The notes under the pieces: model-generated
Told to the model about the DNA's origin: nothing
The model's database searches: none
The model's input: the letters and a program-made list of their open reading frames with translations, nothing else
Program-made: the position numbers and the translations under genes
DNA from: Limonium bicolor
Taxonomy: Eukaryota; Streptophyta; Magnoliopsida; Caryophyllales; Plumbaginaceae
DNA length: 64,000 nt
Direction: 5' to 3'
NCBI GenBank assembly: GCA_023374045.1
Contig: CM041776.1
Coordinates: 345,463,636-345,527,635 of the forward strand
In this document: positions 1-11,511 of the stretch, piece after piece
Position numbering within the stretch: position 1 is the stretch's first letter
Layout: each line of letters starts with the position of its first letter

Positions 1-206
1 TCATGTATTTTCATACATACCAAATATTGTTTTGTATTGCATTATTGTTTATATTTTTTTATATGTTTGCGATGATACACTAAAATGAAGGTATGATTCA
101 TTAATTTTTATATTATAATTCATTAAAATTGATATTATGATTCACTAACTACCAAGTAGTGAATTAGATAACAAACTTGAAACTAATAATGGATCATTAT
201 TGTAAC

Positions 207-207
207 A

Positions 208-238
<31 letters not shown>

Positions 239-240
239 TT
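207..240. repeat. (ATT)n microsatellite
   Basis: About ten perfect TAT/ATT triplets in a row inside a very AT-rich stretch. The surrounding bases 1-1130 hold no gene that I can support. They contain short direct repeats of 'gtgaatca' and 'tgatgtatttt' type and no clear element ends. Confidence 0.9.
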
Positions 241-1132
241 GTGGTGTATTATTATTATTTATATGATGTATTTTAATTCTTATATAGTGAATCATATATT
301 TTTCCAACATACCGATTTCAAAACAGATAATGAATCATTATTGTTTTGTAGTGTATTATTATTGTTGTATGATGTATTTTAAATTATATCTAGTGAATCA
401 AGTATGGTTGATATGTATAGATATATACATATAAATAATATAAAATTTTAAAGTTGTCAAAACATATCCATGTCTGGTCTTGTTTTGAAGAGCTTGAATT
501 TATATGAACAATTATATAATTTTTTTTATTTTGGACTTATATCGTAAAAGTTACAATCAATTGAAGTTAATATAGTAAAAAGACAACTCAATCAGCAAAA
601 CGGTCCAATCGGCTGCTACTAGACTCCAACATCAAATGAGTCATGTATACTCCGTACATATATGTAACCATTCCTGATTAATGTATAGTGTCACAAAATC
701 ATCTTACGACTAGGATTTAAGATTTGTGGATTTAGAATTCAATGCATAGGGTCCATTAATTTACTTTGAGGTTCATTAAGAATTTAAGACCTCATTCCCG
801 TAGGAGACTACATTATTAGCTGATGCTTACACGATGATTTTATATAAAAGTGCTTTTGTGTAGATGAAAATATATGGTCGAACTAGTATAAAATTACCAA
901 AAAGGTATTGATTTTTTATAATTTTATTAATTCAATAAGTATCTCATTCTTCTATGATATTATGAAAACAAGTTTATTTGATTAGTTTATTTTTTTCTCT
1001 ATATATTACATACAACAATTCTCATATTAATTTTTTATTTTTCTCTCTATTTTTTATAACATTCCTTCTTTTTCCCGTGCACCACCGGATGAGGAACAAG
1101 TCCGTCATTTTGGTTTGTTTATAATCCATTAA

Positions 1133-1528
1133 GGGGTGTTTGTTTTTAAGCGGGAAACTGAATATAATCAGGAAAGGAAATTGAGATAAATGGAAAAGAA
1201 TTCTTTAGATTTTCCCAATTATTTGGTTGAACTGAGGAAATAAAATAAATAACCAGTCAACAACCACCGGTCAATGGTCGGTCAATGACCATTAATTGTC
1301 GGTCAATATTCACCGGTCACCGGTCAATACTCATTAGTCATCAGTCAATGGTTATTAGTCGCCGGTCAAAGTGTACTGGGAAAGAATCTCATTCTCTAGC
1401 GGGGGTGAGGGGTTTTCGAGTAATTCCATTTTCATTTTGTTTCTTGAAAATAGGAAAAACTAGCTAAACAAACCGCAGGAAATGAAATAATTCTGATTCT
1501 CTTTGCTGATTACCCTGAAACAAGCGCC
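1133..1528. mobile_element. Harbinger-type MITE with internal GGTCA repeats
   Basis: The left end reads ggggtgtttgttt and the right end reads aaacaagcgcc, an imperfect terminal inverted repeat. Both ends are flanked by TAA (1130-1132 and 1529-1531), the 3-bp duplication typical of PIF/Harbinger elements. The 396-bp interior has no coding capacity. At 1250-1370 it holds about ten copies of a (C)GGTCA(A) motif in both orientations. The superfamily call rests on the TAA duplication and the general GTTTGTTT-type terminus. Confidence 0.6.
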
Positions 1529-1575
1529 TAAGTGTTTTGTAAGCTATCACACTTACCATATCAGCTTTTAAAAAA

Positions 1576-1815
1576 TACTCTATCCATCTTGAATTGACCG
1601 TCTTGTTCACTATTTGAACTTGTCGTTTAACTCCAATAATTAACATATAAGATAAAATAATTTCAAAATTTTAAGTTTTGCAAATGATTCATTACATGAT
1701 AAACTATATTACAAAATTTAGTTTTATGAATTTATTTTATCCTATATGCTTGATATAGAAGTGAAAAAATATGTCATAAAATAAACAAGACGGTCAGTTT
1801 ATGACGGAAGGAGTA
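1576..1815. mobile_element. Stowaway-like MITE, copy 1 (diverged)
   Basis: About 240 bp bounded by TA dinucleotides. It has degenerate ctcTatCcatc and gacggaaggag ends and an AT-rich, hairpin-forming interior that it shares with the copies at 1834, 16145 and 56329. The TA target duplication and ctccctccgtcc-type ends are the Tc1/mariner Stowaway hallmark. No coding capacity. Confidence 0.7.
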
Positions 1816-1833
1816 AAATAGAGGATAAAAATG

Positions 1834-2075
1834 TACTCCCTCCGTCCCCTTTTGACCTTCTCCTTCACTATTTGGACATGTCATTTGACTTCAATATTTA
1901 ACATATAAGATAACATAATTTTACAAATCTGAGTTTTGCAATGGAATCCTTATATGAAAAACTATATGTTGTAGAAATTTATTTTAAAAAATTATTTTAT
2001 CTTATATGTTTAATATTGAAGTAAAAAAATGTGTCAAAAAGCAATCATGAAGAACAATATGGGATGGAGGTAGTA
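1834..2075. mobile_element. Stowaway-like MITE, copy 2
   Basis: Begins TA-ctccctccgtcc and ends ggatggaggtag-TA. The interior matches the other copies of this family (for example the segments around 'atttaacatataagata' and 'tgacttcaat'). It sits 18 bp from copy 1. No coding capacity. Confidence 0.8.
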
Positions 2076-3553
2076 GGATAATAATCCAGACGCAGCCTTC
2101 GAAAATGACACACATGACACAACTAATAAATCCGTCTAGTATCTGTTGTTTGCTAGCTGTCAAACTAATTACCACGATAGACTAGTGAAGACAGATTAGG
2201 AAGTGGACCAAAACACTACCTAGGGCATAGTCATTTATTGAGGCTAATGAAAAGTCCATCTGTCACTTCCCTTGCACGTCACATTTAACTCTACTTAAAA
2301 CAGAAATTTATAATATGTCTTCATTATTTTTTATTAATTAACCTTATTTCAAATATAATTAAGTTATCATATTTAAGTAATTTATGTAAAAATAAAAATA
2401 GAGAAAAATAATTTTGTGTTAAATTGAATAATTTAGAAATAAATAAATTTTATGTATATCTAAATATATAATAAGATATTATATTATAACTAATGTTAAG
2501 AAGCTTATTCAAAACAATTTTAGCTAATATCAATAAGTATAATGAGTATAATAAGTATATTAAAAAAAACTTAAATGACTAAATTATAAACATCTAATAT
2601 TTCCCTTATCACACATACATCATTTGTTTTATATACTCTCTTTTTATATTTCATGTGACCTCAATTTCAGCTATGACTCATCAACTAATTTACACCTATT
2701 GATATAAGACCTAGATGGAGGCATAAAGTATTCGTTTATAGTTACTCTTGTCTGTTGGTTAAGAGTTGGTTTCTGCTTTTCTTGTTGGTTAAAACCAAAT
2801 TGGTTAAACAACAAGAAAAAAACCTGGATGGAGGTATTCGTTTATAGTCACTAATGTGCTAATTATTGAAACAACGTGTCAATTGGTTAAGAGTTGGAGG
2901 GACCAAATTTCAATACTGGAATGGCACTCATGTATGTTTCCCTTGAAATGGGTTAGAGGGGGTGGGAGTGGTAGGGGGATGAGACTTGAAATTTTGACTC
3001 CTGTCTACTGAAGACATGTCTAAATTGGAAACGTTAATCTGGCTGTGTGTACTGTCATATTAGGCATTATACTTTTAGCGCTATTGAGCTATCTCTGAAC
3101 ACCTTGGAGTTTCATCTAGTATTGCTCTTAGTTATGTTACAATAGAACACTAAAGTGCTAATCTGACTAAAATCAAACTAGAGCTGTGATTCAATTATGA
3201 TCAATTTTTGGACCAAACATTTAACATATGTTTTACACTTTTATATTTGATCATTAAACTGTGCGCTTCACAAACTATTTTAGCAGCAGTTTAGCATCCG
3301 TTTTTGAACTTTCTCTCGAAGGAAGGGTTGTTTCAATTGTTTACAGGTTCTGTTAAAGTTCTGTCATAGTAGATTCTTTGGCCAAATTTGTGCTCCACTT
3401 TTGCTTCGTTTTACTTTCTGTTAGTTAAACAACAACAATATTGTGATACAATCTGCTTTGTGCCACAAACATATTTGACAGATGTTCATTACAGCAATAA
3501 TGAATTATTTAAATTGTTTTATAATTTTCAAGTTAGATTCGTTTTTTACATTA
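2076..3553. other. AT-rich intergenic stretch, no gene recognised
   Basis: No ORF here resembles a known protein and no element ends are clear. A short direct repeat (ggatggaggtattcgtttatagt type) occurs near 2714 and 2825. The stretch is probably old, decayed transposon sequence. Confidence 0.5.
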
Positions 3554-3900
3554 CACTACTAGAAAACAACAGTTTACCTACGGGAATTACCTACGTATAA
3601 AATTCCTTAGGTAAATTCAAAGGGAAAAATGTGGGAGAATAGACTCATATTGACGCGTATATTATCTATAAATTACCTATTAATATATTCAGTAGGTAAA
3701 TAGGTGGGATGTGGAAAGATGTATACCGACGGAGTTGATCCCTGCAGTGAAATTGTCGACGGCTACAATTCGTTGGTGACTGGATAAAAAACTTGCTCGT
3801 TTATATTTATACCGATGAACATGTCTGTCAGTAAGCTTCCTAAACTAAAACCACCCGAAACTAAAAGCTTTTAATCTTTTCTTTCTTTGCCTCCACTTTT
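3554..3900. mobile_element. CACTA-type terminus and subterminal region
   Basis: A CACTACTAGAAAACAACAG end at 3554 is followed by subterminal repeats of the 'ttacctacggg' / 'ttcagtaggtaaa' kind. CACTA (En/Spm) elements end in CACTA and carry such subterminal repeats. The partner end is uncertain. Candidates are gttttctactagtg ending at 9325 and cttgtagtg ending at 9397, but neither gives a matching 3-bp target duplication. Confidence 0.55.
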
Positions 3901-4349
3901 CCTTTTCGGTTATGTCCATGGAGAACATCTCAACAACGCCCGAATCGAGCAACTATCTTCCCTCTACTTCCCCTCTTCAGTTTCTTTCTCATCGCCCTAC
4001 TTTTTCATTCTCAACCGCGCACATCTCTCACGCTTCTCCAACAATTGAAACTGGTAATATACTCGAACAAAATTTCTTGCACATAACCCAAATGAGGAGG
4101 GGTTGAAACAGGTAATCTACTCGAACATATCTTATTCTCTTTGGCGAATATAATAGTATAAGCTTTTGATTTGTTCTATCGTACCTTGTGAGGCAAACGA
4201 TATGCACTATAGTCGTAGCTTAGTCCCTTTTGTCATTAATTGGATGAATTGTGGTTCTTGTCAGTAATTAGATGAATTAGGGTATGGATTAGGCTGCTAT
4301 AAATGAGACACAATTTTTTCCAAGTCGTTATACATTCAACTTTTTATAG

Positions 4350-7340
4350 TCATTTTGGGAGACACTTGGATTGTATTGTCAAGGATGTCTGGAGGAATGA
4401 GTGGCACACTACGGGTATCTACGGTTGGTCATGACGGGAAGACAACTTGGTGGTTGCTTGAAGATTTGAACACACTACAGACCTGGCCTTTGCTGGTTTG
4501 CGGTGATTTCAATGAGGTGTTATTCGCACATGAACAATGTGGCTTAGTGCCCCGTAATTGAAGAGGGATGATTGCCTTTCCATAGTGCCTTCAAGCTTGT
4601 GAGCTAATGGATTTGGGCTATGTGGGGGGGGGGGGGGGAGGGGAAATATACCTTTAACAATCGTATGGGGCCGCTGGAATACACGAAATTGTTTGGACCG
4701 ATTTCTAGCGAATGGAAGTTAGGCATCCTTATTCCTTGACACAACAAACTTCCATCCACGGTGGGCCGATCTGACGTCCGGCTCATCAAATTGATTGTAC
4801 GACCAGTAGTCCACTGGGGGATCAAACCCTTCCGTTTTAAGAATTGTTGGAGTCATAAGGAGTTGGTGCAGCAAGTATTGTCTCATCCCTCTTTGGCAGG
4901 GAGTGGATACCAATGGAAGGTTGTGCAATTCGGTTTGAGCTTAGGAAGTGAGGGAAATTGAAATTGTGAAAGGAGAGGGCCAGAATTCGTGTTATTGATG
5001 ATGAGTTGAATCAGGCTGTGAAAGCCGATCCAAAAGAACAAAATTTAGAGAATTAGGGGAAGCTTTCGAAGGAGTTTGATTGCCTGCTTCTGAGGGAGGA
5101 AATCCGTTGGTGTCAACGATCAAGGATGTGGTGGTTGAGGGAAGGTAATAAAAAACTTATTTTTTCTTTCAGCAGTTTAGGGCAAGGGCAAGGCGTAACT
5201 CCATGCACATTTTGGACAATGGACATGGTTTTTTTGAAAATTCTTGGGAAGGGATTGAAAATATTGCACGAGGTTTTTTCCCCACTCTTTTTACTATTTC
5301 GAATATTGACAACAATCAACATCTTTTTGCTTGTGTAGAAGATCGAGTTCCTACAGATGTCAAGGAGGTTATACGTGAACTTTTCACCAAGGACGCGGTG
5401 CTCCAAGCTCTCAAGAGGATGAGCCCAAACAAGGCGTCTGGTCCTGATGGGATAAACGGTACTTTTCTTACCAAATACTGGGACATAGTGGGTGATGACT
5501 TTGTTAATGCTGCTTTATCTTTTATAAATACAAGTGACTCACTGGGGTCTGTTAATCATACTCATCTTGTTTTGATACCAAAACGTAAATGAGCTACCTC
5601 TATTACGGATTATAGACCTATCTCCCCAATAATATAATTTATCGTGTCATTGCCAAGGCCAGAGTTAATAGAATTAAACGTGCTATGTCATATGTGATTT
5701 AAAAGGATCGGGGAGATTTTGTCTCACACAGACTTATTACTGCTAATATCATTATTGGGCATGAGCTTTTGCATTTGATGTGTCTGTCAAAGGCTGTTTA
5801 GAGGAGGTACCTTCACTTACAAAATTAATATGTCAAGAGTCTTTGATAGGGTGGAGTGGATCTTTGTTCTTGAGGTTTGAAGGAAGATGGGTTTTCATGA
5901 AAGGATGGTTACTTTGATTGGGAAATGTATATCCACAATGACTATGAGTGTCCTGATTAATGAATATCCAGGTATAACCTTTAGACCAACTTGAGGGGTG
6001 AGGCAGGGTGATCCCCTCCCTTCTTTCCTTTTTATTTGATGTATGGAAGTCTTATCATCAAGTTTATGAGTGGCAGCAGATGTAGGGATATTTAAGGGGT
6101 ATAGGGTAAAAGGCATGTCTAGAGATATTACCAATCTGTTCTTTGTGGATGATTGCCTTTTATTTGGTTCTGCTACATCCAATAATGCAGATGTTCTTCA
6201 AGATATTGCGCAAGATTTTCTGCTGCTTTTGGGCAATGTGTTAACCTTCAGAAGTCAACCATTGTGTTCTCTAGGGGAGTGCCACGGACGGTAAGGGCAA
6301 GTATAGTGTATATTTTAGGAGTATGGGAGGTTCAAGATCTGGGATTATATCTTGGGTTTCCAAGTACGGTGGGTAGAAGCAGGAGGCAAGTTTTTTATTA
6401 TATAAGAGATCGGATAGTTGCAAAGGTCCAAGGTTGGGGTATGTATGTTTCATAGACAACAAGGGGAATTCCAATTAAGAATGAGCTCCAATCAATCCCA
6501 ATTTAAATTATGGGTGTTATTTAGCTACCAATAATGCTCCTTAAGGAATTGCACAAGATTTTTGCAAGGTTTTGGTGGTATGGGTTGGGTATAAAGGCAT
6601 GCACTGGAGGAAGTATGGAGGGAGGGGTTAGGTTTTCGTGACTTGTTGGCTTTTAATGATGCGCTCTTAGCCAAGCAAGTTTGGAGAATAATGCTAACTC
6701 CTCACTCTCTATTATCTGAATTGTTAAGTGCACGGTATTTTTCTAGTAAGTGTAGTGTGGATTCTAGCTTGGGGAGTTCTCCTTGTCTAGTTTGGAAAGC
6801 TTTAGTGTCAAGCCTTCATATAATTAAACAGGGGGCACAACGGTTAATAGGTGATGGCTATACTACAAAAATACAAATCAGTGGTTACTATCTAAAGTGG
6901 GAGGCCAACCCAATCTATGGAATGTGTCTGATGAGATTAAAAATACTGGAAAAGTCAATTGTTTAATTCACCAAGAGCAAGGGGTTTGGAAGGAGAGTTT
7001 AGTTAGGCAGGGATTTTCCCCTGATGATGTGGAGTGTATCTTCAGTACTAGGTTGGATAGGTATTGCATGTCTGGTATATGGACTTGGGGAGAGACAGAG
7101 TTTGGTGTTTTTACTACTAGGCAGCTTACTATCTTGCTATAAGCTTGAGAGAGCAGACTGAGGGTGTTAGATCACATGACTGTGGAATAGGTAGTGCTCT
7201 AAGGCGAGTTTGGCACTTAAGTTTGCCCATTATAACTAAAAATTTTGAGTCGTGTTTACTGAATGGTGTATTGTCATGTAAAAGTCTTATGGCCTATCGG
7301 TGTGGGGATGGGTATGATCCATTATGTTTTATGGAAATTT
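4350..7340 (+). pseudogene. Decayed L1-type LINE (endonuclease C-end, reverse transcriptase, zf-RVT)
   Basis: A non-LTR retrotransposon remnant broken by many stops and frameshifts. In order it shows an endonuclease C-terminal piece with GDFNEVLF (about 4490-4530), RT fragments with SPNKASGPDGI (about 5420-5460), TDYRPIS (about 5608), a GVRQGDPL-like block (about 5997), the FVDD catalytic box with DDCLLFGSA (about 6140-6175), and a zf-RVT-like C-terminal region (about 6640-6960). These blocks, in this order, define plant L1-type LINEs. The domains lie in different frames, so the element is dead. A G-run of about 15 occurs at 4624. The 5' end is missing or unclear and I could not place a poly(A) tail or target duplication. 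Confidence 0.85.
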
Positions 7341-7351
7341 GAAAGTCTATG

Positions 7352-8300
7352 TGTAACACCCCTACCGCTAATACCGTCATTATTGTACAAATACTTACCT
7401 TCGCAGCGGATATTACATACACAACGGCTGGTGTACAATGTCGTTAGTCACCCACGTGACTAACAAGGCAAGTTACAATACTACATACTATCGGTCTGAT
7501 GAATTTGAACATACCGAGTACTCTACACAATACATTACTTCCCATTGCATACTCAACCATAATTCAAATACAACCCCAATACAATACTATTCTATACCGA
7601 ATCTACTACAATCCTTAAATTACCGATACAGTTTGGACTTCCAAGTTCGTATTACAATACAAATACAATTCCTATTACTCAACTACCCATGCTTACATAG
7701 CAACCCCATCCTACACTTTCGAACGGTGGTCAGCTTCGAATACCTGTAAAAATAAAAATGGTGCCCCTAGGGGCTCAGCAAAATTGCTGCATATGAAATT
7801 TGTATACCCTGCGTGCTAACCGGGGTACGCCGACTACTTTGGGTCGAATGTACATGAAGTTCATTTTACATGCATACATACATACTAATACTACGACAAT
7901 ACAAGCATCATTACTTACATGCATAAACAATATCTTATTTACCACGACAAACAAATTCAACAATTGGCAACATCCATCCTTAATCTCAAACAACACAATT
8001 TTCCACTCAGGCATTTTATCGAACACTGTATGCACAACTAATTAACTAATTGAACAATATAACTATATACAATTATCCACACACAACTAAATTAGAAATC
8101 AACAACTACATTACAACATTTTTTACTAATAAATCATACCATAATTATGCCAATTACAAGTTACAAATTCGGAATAAATATGTTAACCTTTTTTGCAGCT
8201 CGTGTGCGGCCTGGTTCGAATCTTGCGAAGACCGGCAGCTCGCACGGTGCGTCACACTAAGCAGCCAGCTCCGATCAGTGGCTTAATGAAATGGCCTAAC
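7352..8300 (-). mobile_element. Tekay-like LTR remnant, minus strand (LTR 3' end at 7352)
   Basis: Read on the minus strand, this stretch ends in gtaggggtgttaca, the same terminus as the young Tekay LTRs at 22506 and 32803. Further in it carries the same ordered landmarks: a gtcacgtgggtgac palindrome, a ccgctgcga block about 70 bp from the end, a 'gctgagcccctaggggc' block, and a pyrimidine-rich tract ending in acag. No coding sequence. The inner boundary is not resolved. Confidence 0.55.
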
Positions 8301-8839
8301 CAGTTGAGCAACAGGAACAAGAGCAAACCCAAATGAGCAAATGAACCACAAATCATAACAAAATTTCAGATTCTGTAAGGAATGATTTCTCCAATTGCAT
8401 TTCCGGTCACAATTTTATCACAAACACCATTTTACCCCAATTTTCCAAAAACCTTAATTTTATCAATTCAATTTTTTTCCACTTCAATTAAACTTTAATT
8501 CCAAACCTAAATCTGTAAGTCAAGTTCACATATAATCCCTTTTATTTTCTGAATCATAAAAACAAACAAATTATTCCTAAATTTTGCAATAATCTAAAAC
8601 CCTAAATGTCTAATCGTAACCCTAAACTAAACAGATTTCACCCCCAATTCATAAATTAGTAACCCTAAACTACACAAATTTCACCCCCAATTTCTAATCG
8701 CATCCCTAAATTTTTTACTCATACAAAAGACTAACACACCCTAAATTCGCACTAATCTAACTATCAGAACAAATCAGTTTCAAATCCACTACAATACAAC
8801 TAATTTTTCAATTAACCAAACAATAATTCGAAGTTAGAA

Positions 8840-9325
8840 TTCGAAAATCTAACCTCATTTTTCTAAGTCCCGTAGGCGACGCCTGCGAACTGTCGACGGT
8901 CTGCTGGCGACGGCGACGGAGGCGGCGAAGCTGGTGGCGCGCGGAGAAGGAGAAGATGGCGGTGGCGGTGGCAGTCGCAGGCGTCGCACTCGAAATCGCC
9001 GTCGTCTTCTTCGCACACAGAGAGGGTTAGCAGGTTGAGGAGGAAGAAGGCGGGAGCCGCGCGACTGGGTTTATTTAACAGGCCTATCGCGGGGGTTCCT
9101 CTTAAAAACCGCTGAGATAGGTTAGTTTAATTGACCTATCTCAACGGTTTTTAAGAGGAACCGCCGCGATAGATTTTTTTTTATTTTTAAACGGACCCTA
9201 TCTTGGCGGTTAAAAGTTAAAACCACTGAGATAGGTTTGCGAGATTTACAAAAAAGGCCTATCTTATCGTTCTTTTTACAACCGCTGCACTAGGTGCGCT
9301 GAGATAGGCCTGTTTTCTACTAGTG
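8840..9325. mobile_element. CACTA-type right terminus with subterminal hairpin repeats
   Basis: Ends in gttttctactagtg at 9325, which is CACTAGTAGAAAAC in reverse complement. The subterminal region repeats 'cctatctcagcggtttt' and 'gagataggc' blocks in both orientations, including an almost perfect hairpin at 9083-9172. The GC-rich 8870-9060 segment is a strong local composition shift. The opposite end was not identified. Confidence 0.5.
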
Positions 9326-9339
9326 AACCATTGGAGAAC

Positions 9340-9980
9340 GAACTAAGGGGCCTTGAAGGCCAGATAACGAGAACGGTTTAAAACAATTCTTGTAGTGCTA
9401 TTACCTTGAAACACGATTATTGGTTTGATTGTGTGAATGAGTTATGTGTGAAAGTTATGACTATGTATGCTGGATGCATTATTAGAATGTTTTAAGTTAT
9501 GTTATTACATTTATATTTATGTAAATTGGAATGCATGAAATGGAACCACATTTTAACTATGACCAATTAGCTTAAGGAGGTTCTAAGATTGCATGTCGGT
9601 TACATAATGACATACTTAGCAGTTGACTGATCCCATATAAAAACAAATGCTTACAGGTTCGTAGCCGAAGATCAACATCGAAGTGCGGGGTCGGTTAGAT
9701 AGCGGTGTACTACTTTATGGGTTAATACTTTTTGGGGTTTACGTTGGTGTAGATTAAACTGCTCACATGTTTTTGGATAAGCGTTGTAAATTTTGGATTA
9801 AGCTATCTCAGTTATCACAACGTTGTATCATATATGTATTTGTATGCCTTATTACTCACATGGGTGAGTAACGGCGGTAACACCCGTTGCTAGTTGGTTG
9901 TATTTATTTTTACTGCTTTAAGTTTACTTAATTATACTAAGGATGGGATTAAGACATGTTTTCAAAGTAGGGGTGTTACG
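9340..9980 (+). mobile_element. Tekay-like LTR 3' end remnant, plus strand
   Basis: The stretch ends gtaggggtgttac, like the young Tekay LTR. A tcacatgggtgagtaacggcggt palindrome lies about 120 bp upstream, in the position of the cacgtgggtggttgacggcg block of the young element. A 'gcttacag' acceptor-like tract occurs at about 9649-9656. No coding sequence. It faces away from the remnant at 7352. Confidence 0.45.
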
Positions 9981-11340
9981 GTAACTGTCGCGATCTCTGC
10001 GATAGAAACAAATTAAACTACGACAAATACTATTATGTAATACGATGTTTCAAGTTAATGCATTGGTTGTTTAGATTGAAAAAAGTTATATATGTTATTA
10101 TAAAGGTTGTTCAATTTTATATTATAATTGTTTAATTTAAATGTGAAGAGTGTTCAATGATGTATTTATTACCATACAATCAGTTATAGGATAGTTGGAT
10201 TGTAACACTTTGTTCGTCTTAGCATTTTTATGATATATTTGACAATAGATTTACACTATTTATAGGTAATCCATATTTAGGTCTGCCCAAGTTTTCGTTC
10301 TCTTTCAATAACATACTACCCCATATAAAATAATCAAATCCAAAACAATCACAAATAGACAAATACAAACAAAGCCTAAAATCTATAAAAATTAATAGAG
10401 TACGAAGGACGTACACGTCCTGATACATCTTTTTTTGAGAAAAATAAACTCTACAGGTAAAAGAATTACCCTTTAACTATCTAGAGGAGTGTTTATACTC
10501 ACTTGATAGGCTATTCTGAAATTGATTAACTATATTATCGCTAGTCAAATTTGATAATTATAATTGGTTTATTTATGATTACTTAATCGTTGATGTGTGT
10601 GGTTTGAACAACTTTAAGGTTAAAAGAAATCATGTAATTTTATAAAATTTATTTTCTAATTGCTAAGCAAAATAAGTTTAGGTTAGGTTTTTTAATCATT
10701 TAACTTTTAATTTTAGTAAGATTTTATTAATTTTATAAAACTAATAATTAACCACTTATTTTTCAAAATTAAAAAACATAAATATTATTTCAATTAACTG
10801 AATTCTATAAAATAAATACAGTTCATTTTACTTTAGTTAATAAGTTTGACTATTTCCAAGTTCCAATTTTCCATGACATGCCTTAATCTTTGTAATCACC
10901 ATTGGGAGCACAAGGGGAACCACTGCACTTGGGGAGGTTCTAGGGGAAACCTCGGAAATACGTGGAAGATACTACTGATTAAAACATATCTCTTCTTATT
11001 AAACATATCCTCTTGATTTTTTCTCAAAAAAAAAAAAAAAATCCTTTGCGGTCTTGCAGCATTCCATAGCTACTTTTAGTTGATTAATCTTACAATATCT
11101 TAAAGGTCTTTTTTTTCAAAAGCTAACAACCACATGGCAATCTCTAACTAGATACTGCTTTGACATGATAAGTTAACATTTGTTAACCACACTTGAGATT
11201 AATCAAAACGCAAGAAATACTGCGAATTATTTTTGAAAGCCACATTGAACATATTCAAATAGGTTACTAATCCACAAATATTTTGAGGTCAGCTGAGTCG
11301 CGTCCTACTGCGACCACTACACGACTCGTCTGGCTAAATA
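9981..11340. other. AT-rich intergenic region, upstream of the MTP11-like gene
   Basis: No convincing gene or element end. A block at 10060-10200 with repeated 'gttgttcaat/tgttcaatgatgta' wording resembles 47450-47650, so both are probably fragments of one unnamed repeat. The last few hundred bases must contain the promoter of the gene that starts at 11512. An 'actatatac' TATA-like string lies at 11344-11352, but I cannot confirm it. Confidence 0.4.
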
Positions 11341-11511
11341 TTTACTATATACCTCGCTTTCCCTCTCTGAGTCTGTAGTACCAATTCCTCCACGAACTAA
11401 CGCCCGAAACCTTTACTATCATTTTTGTCCTCTCTGTCCGTTTGCTTGGATTTTTCTGCCGATTATCGGCCGTTCTGTCCTCACAGAGTGGGTTCGCTCG
11501 GCGGCCGCAAG

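Noticed and set aside
3554..9325. One complete CACTA element from 3554 to 9325 or 9397
   Set aside because: The ends are similar but the subterminal repeats differ and no 3-bp target duplication matches, so I list the ends separately.
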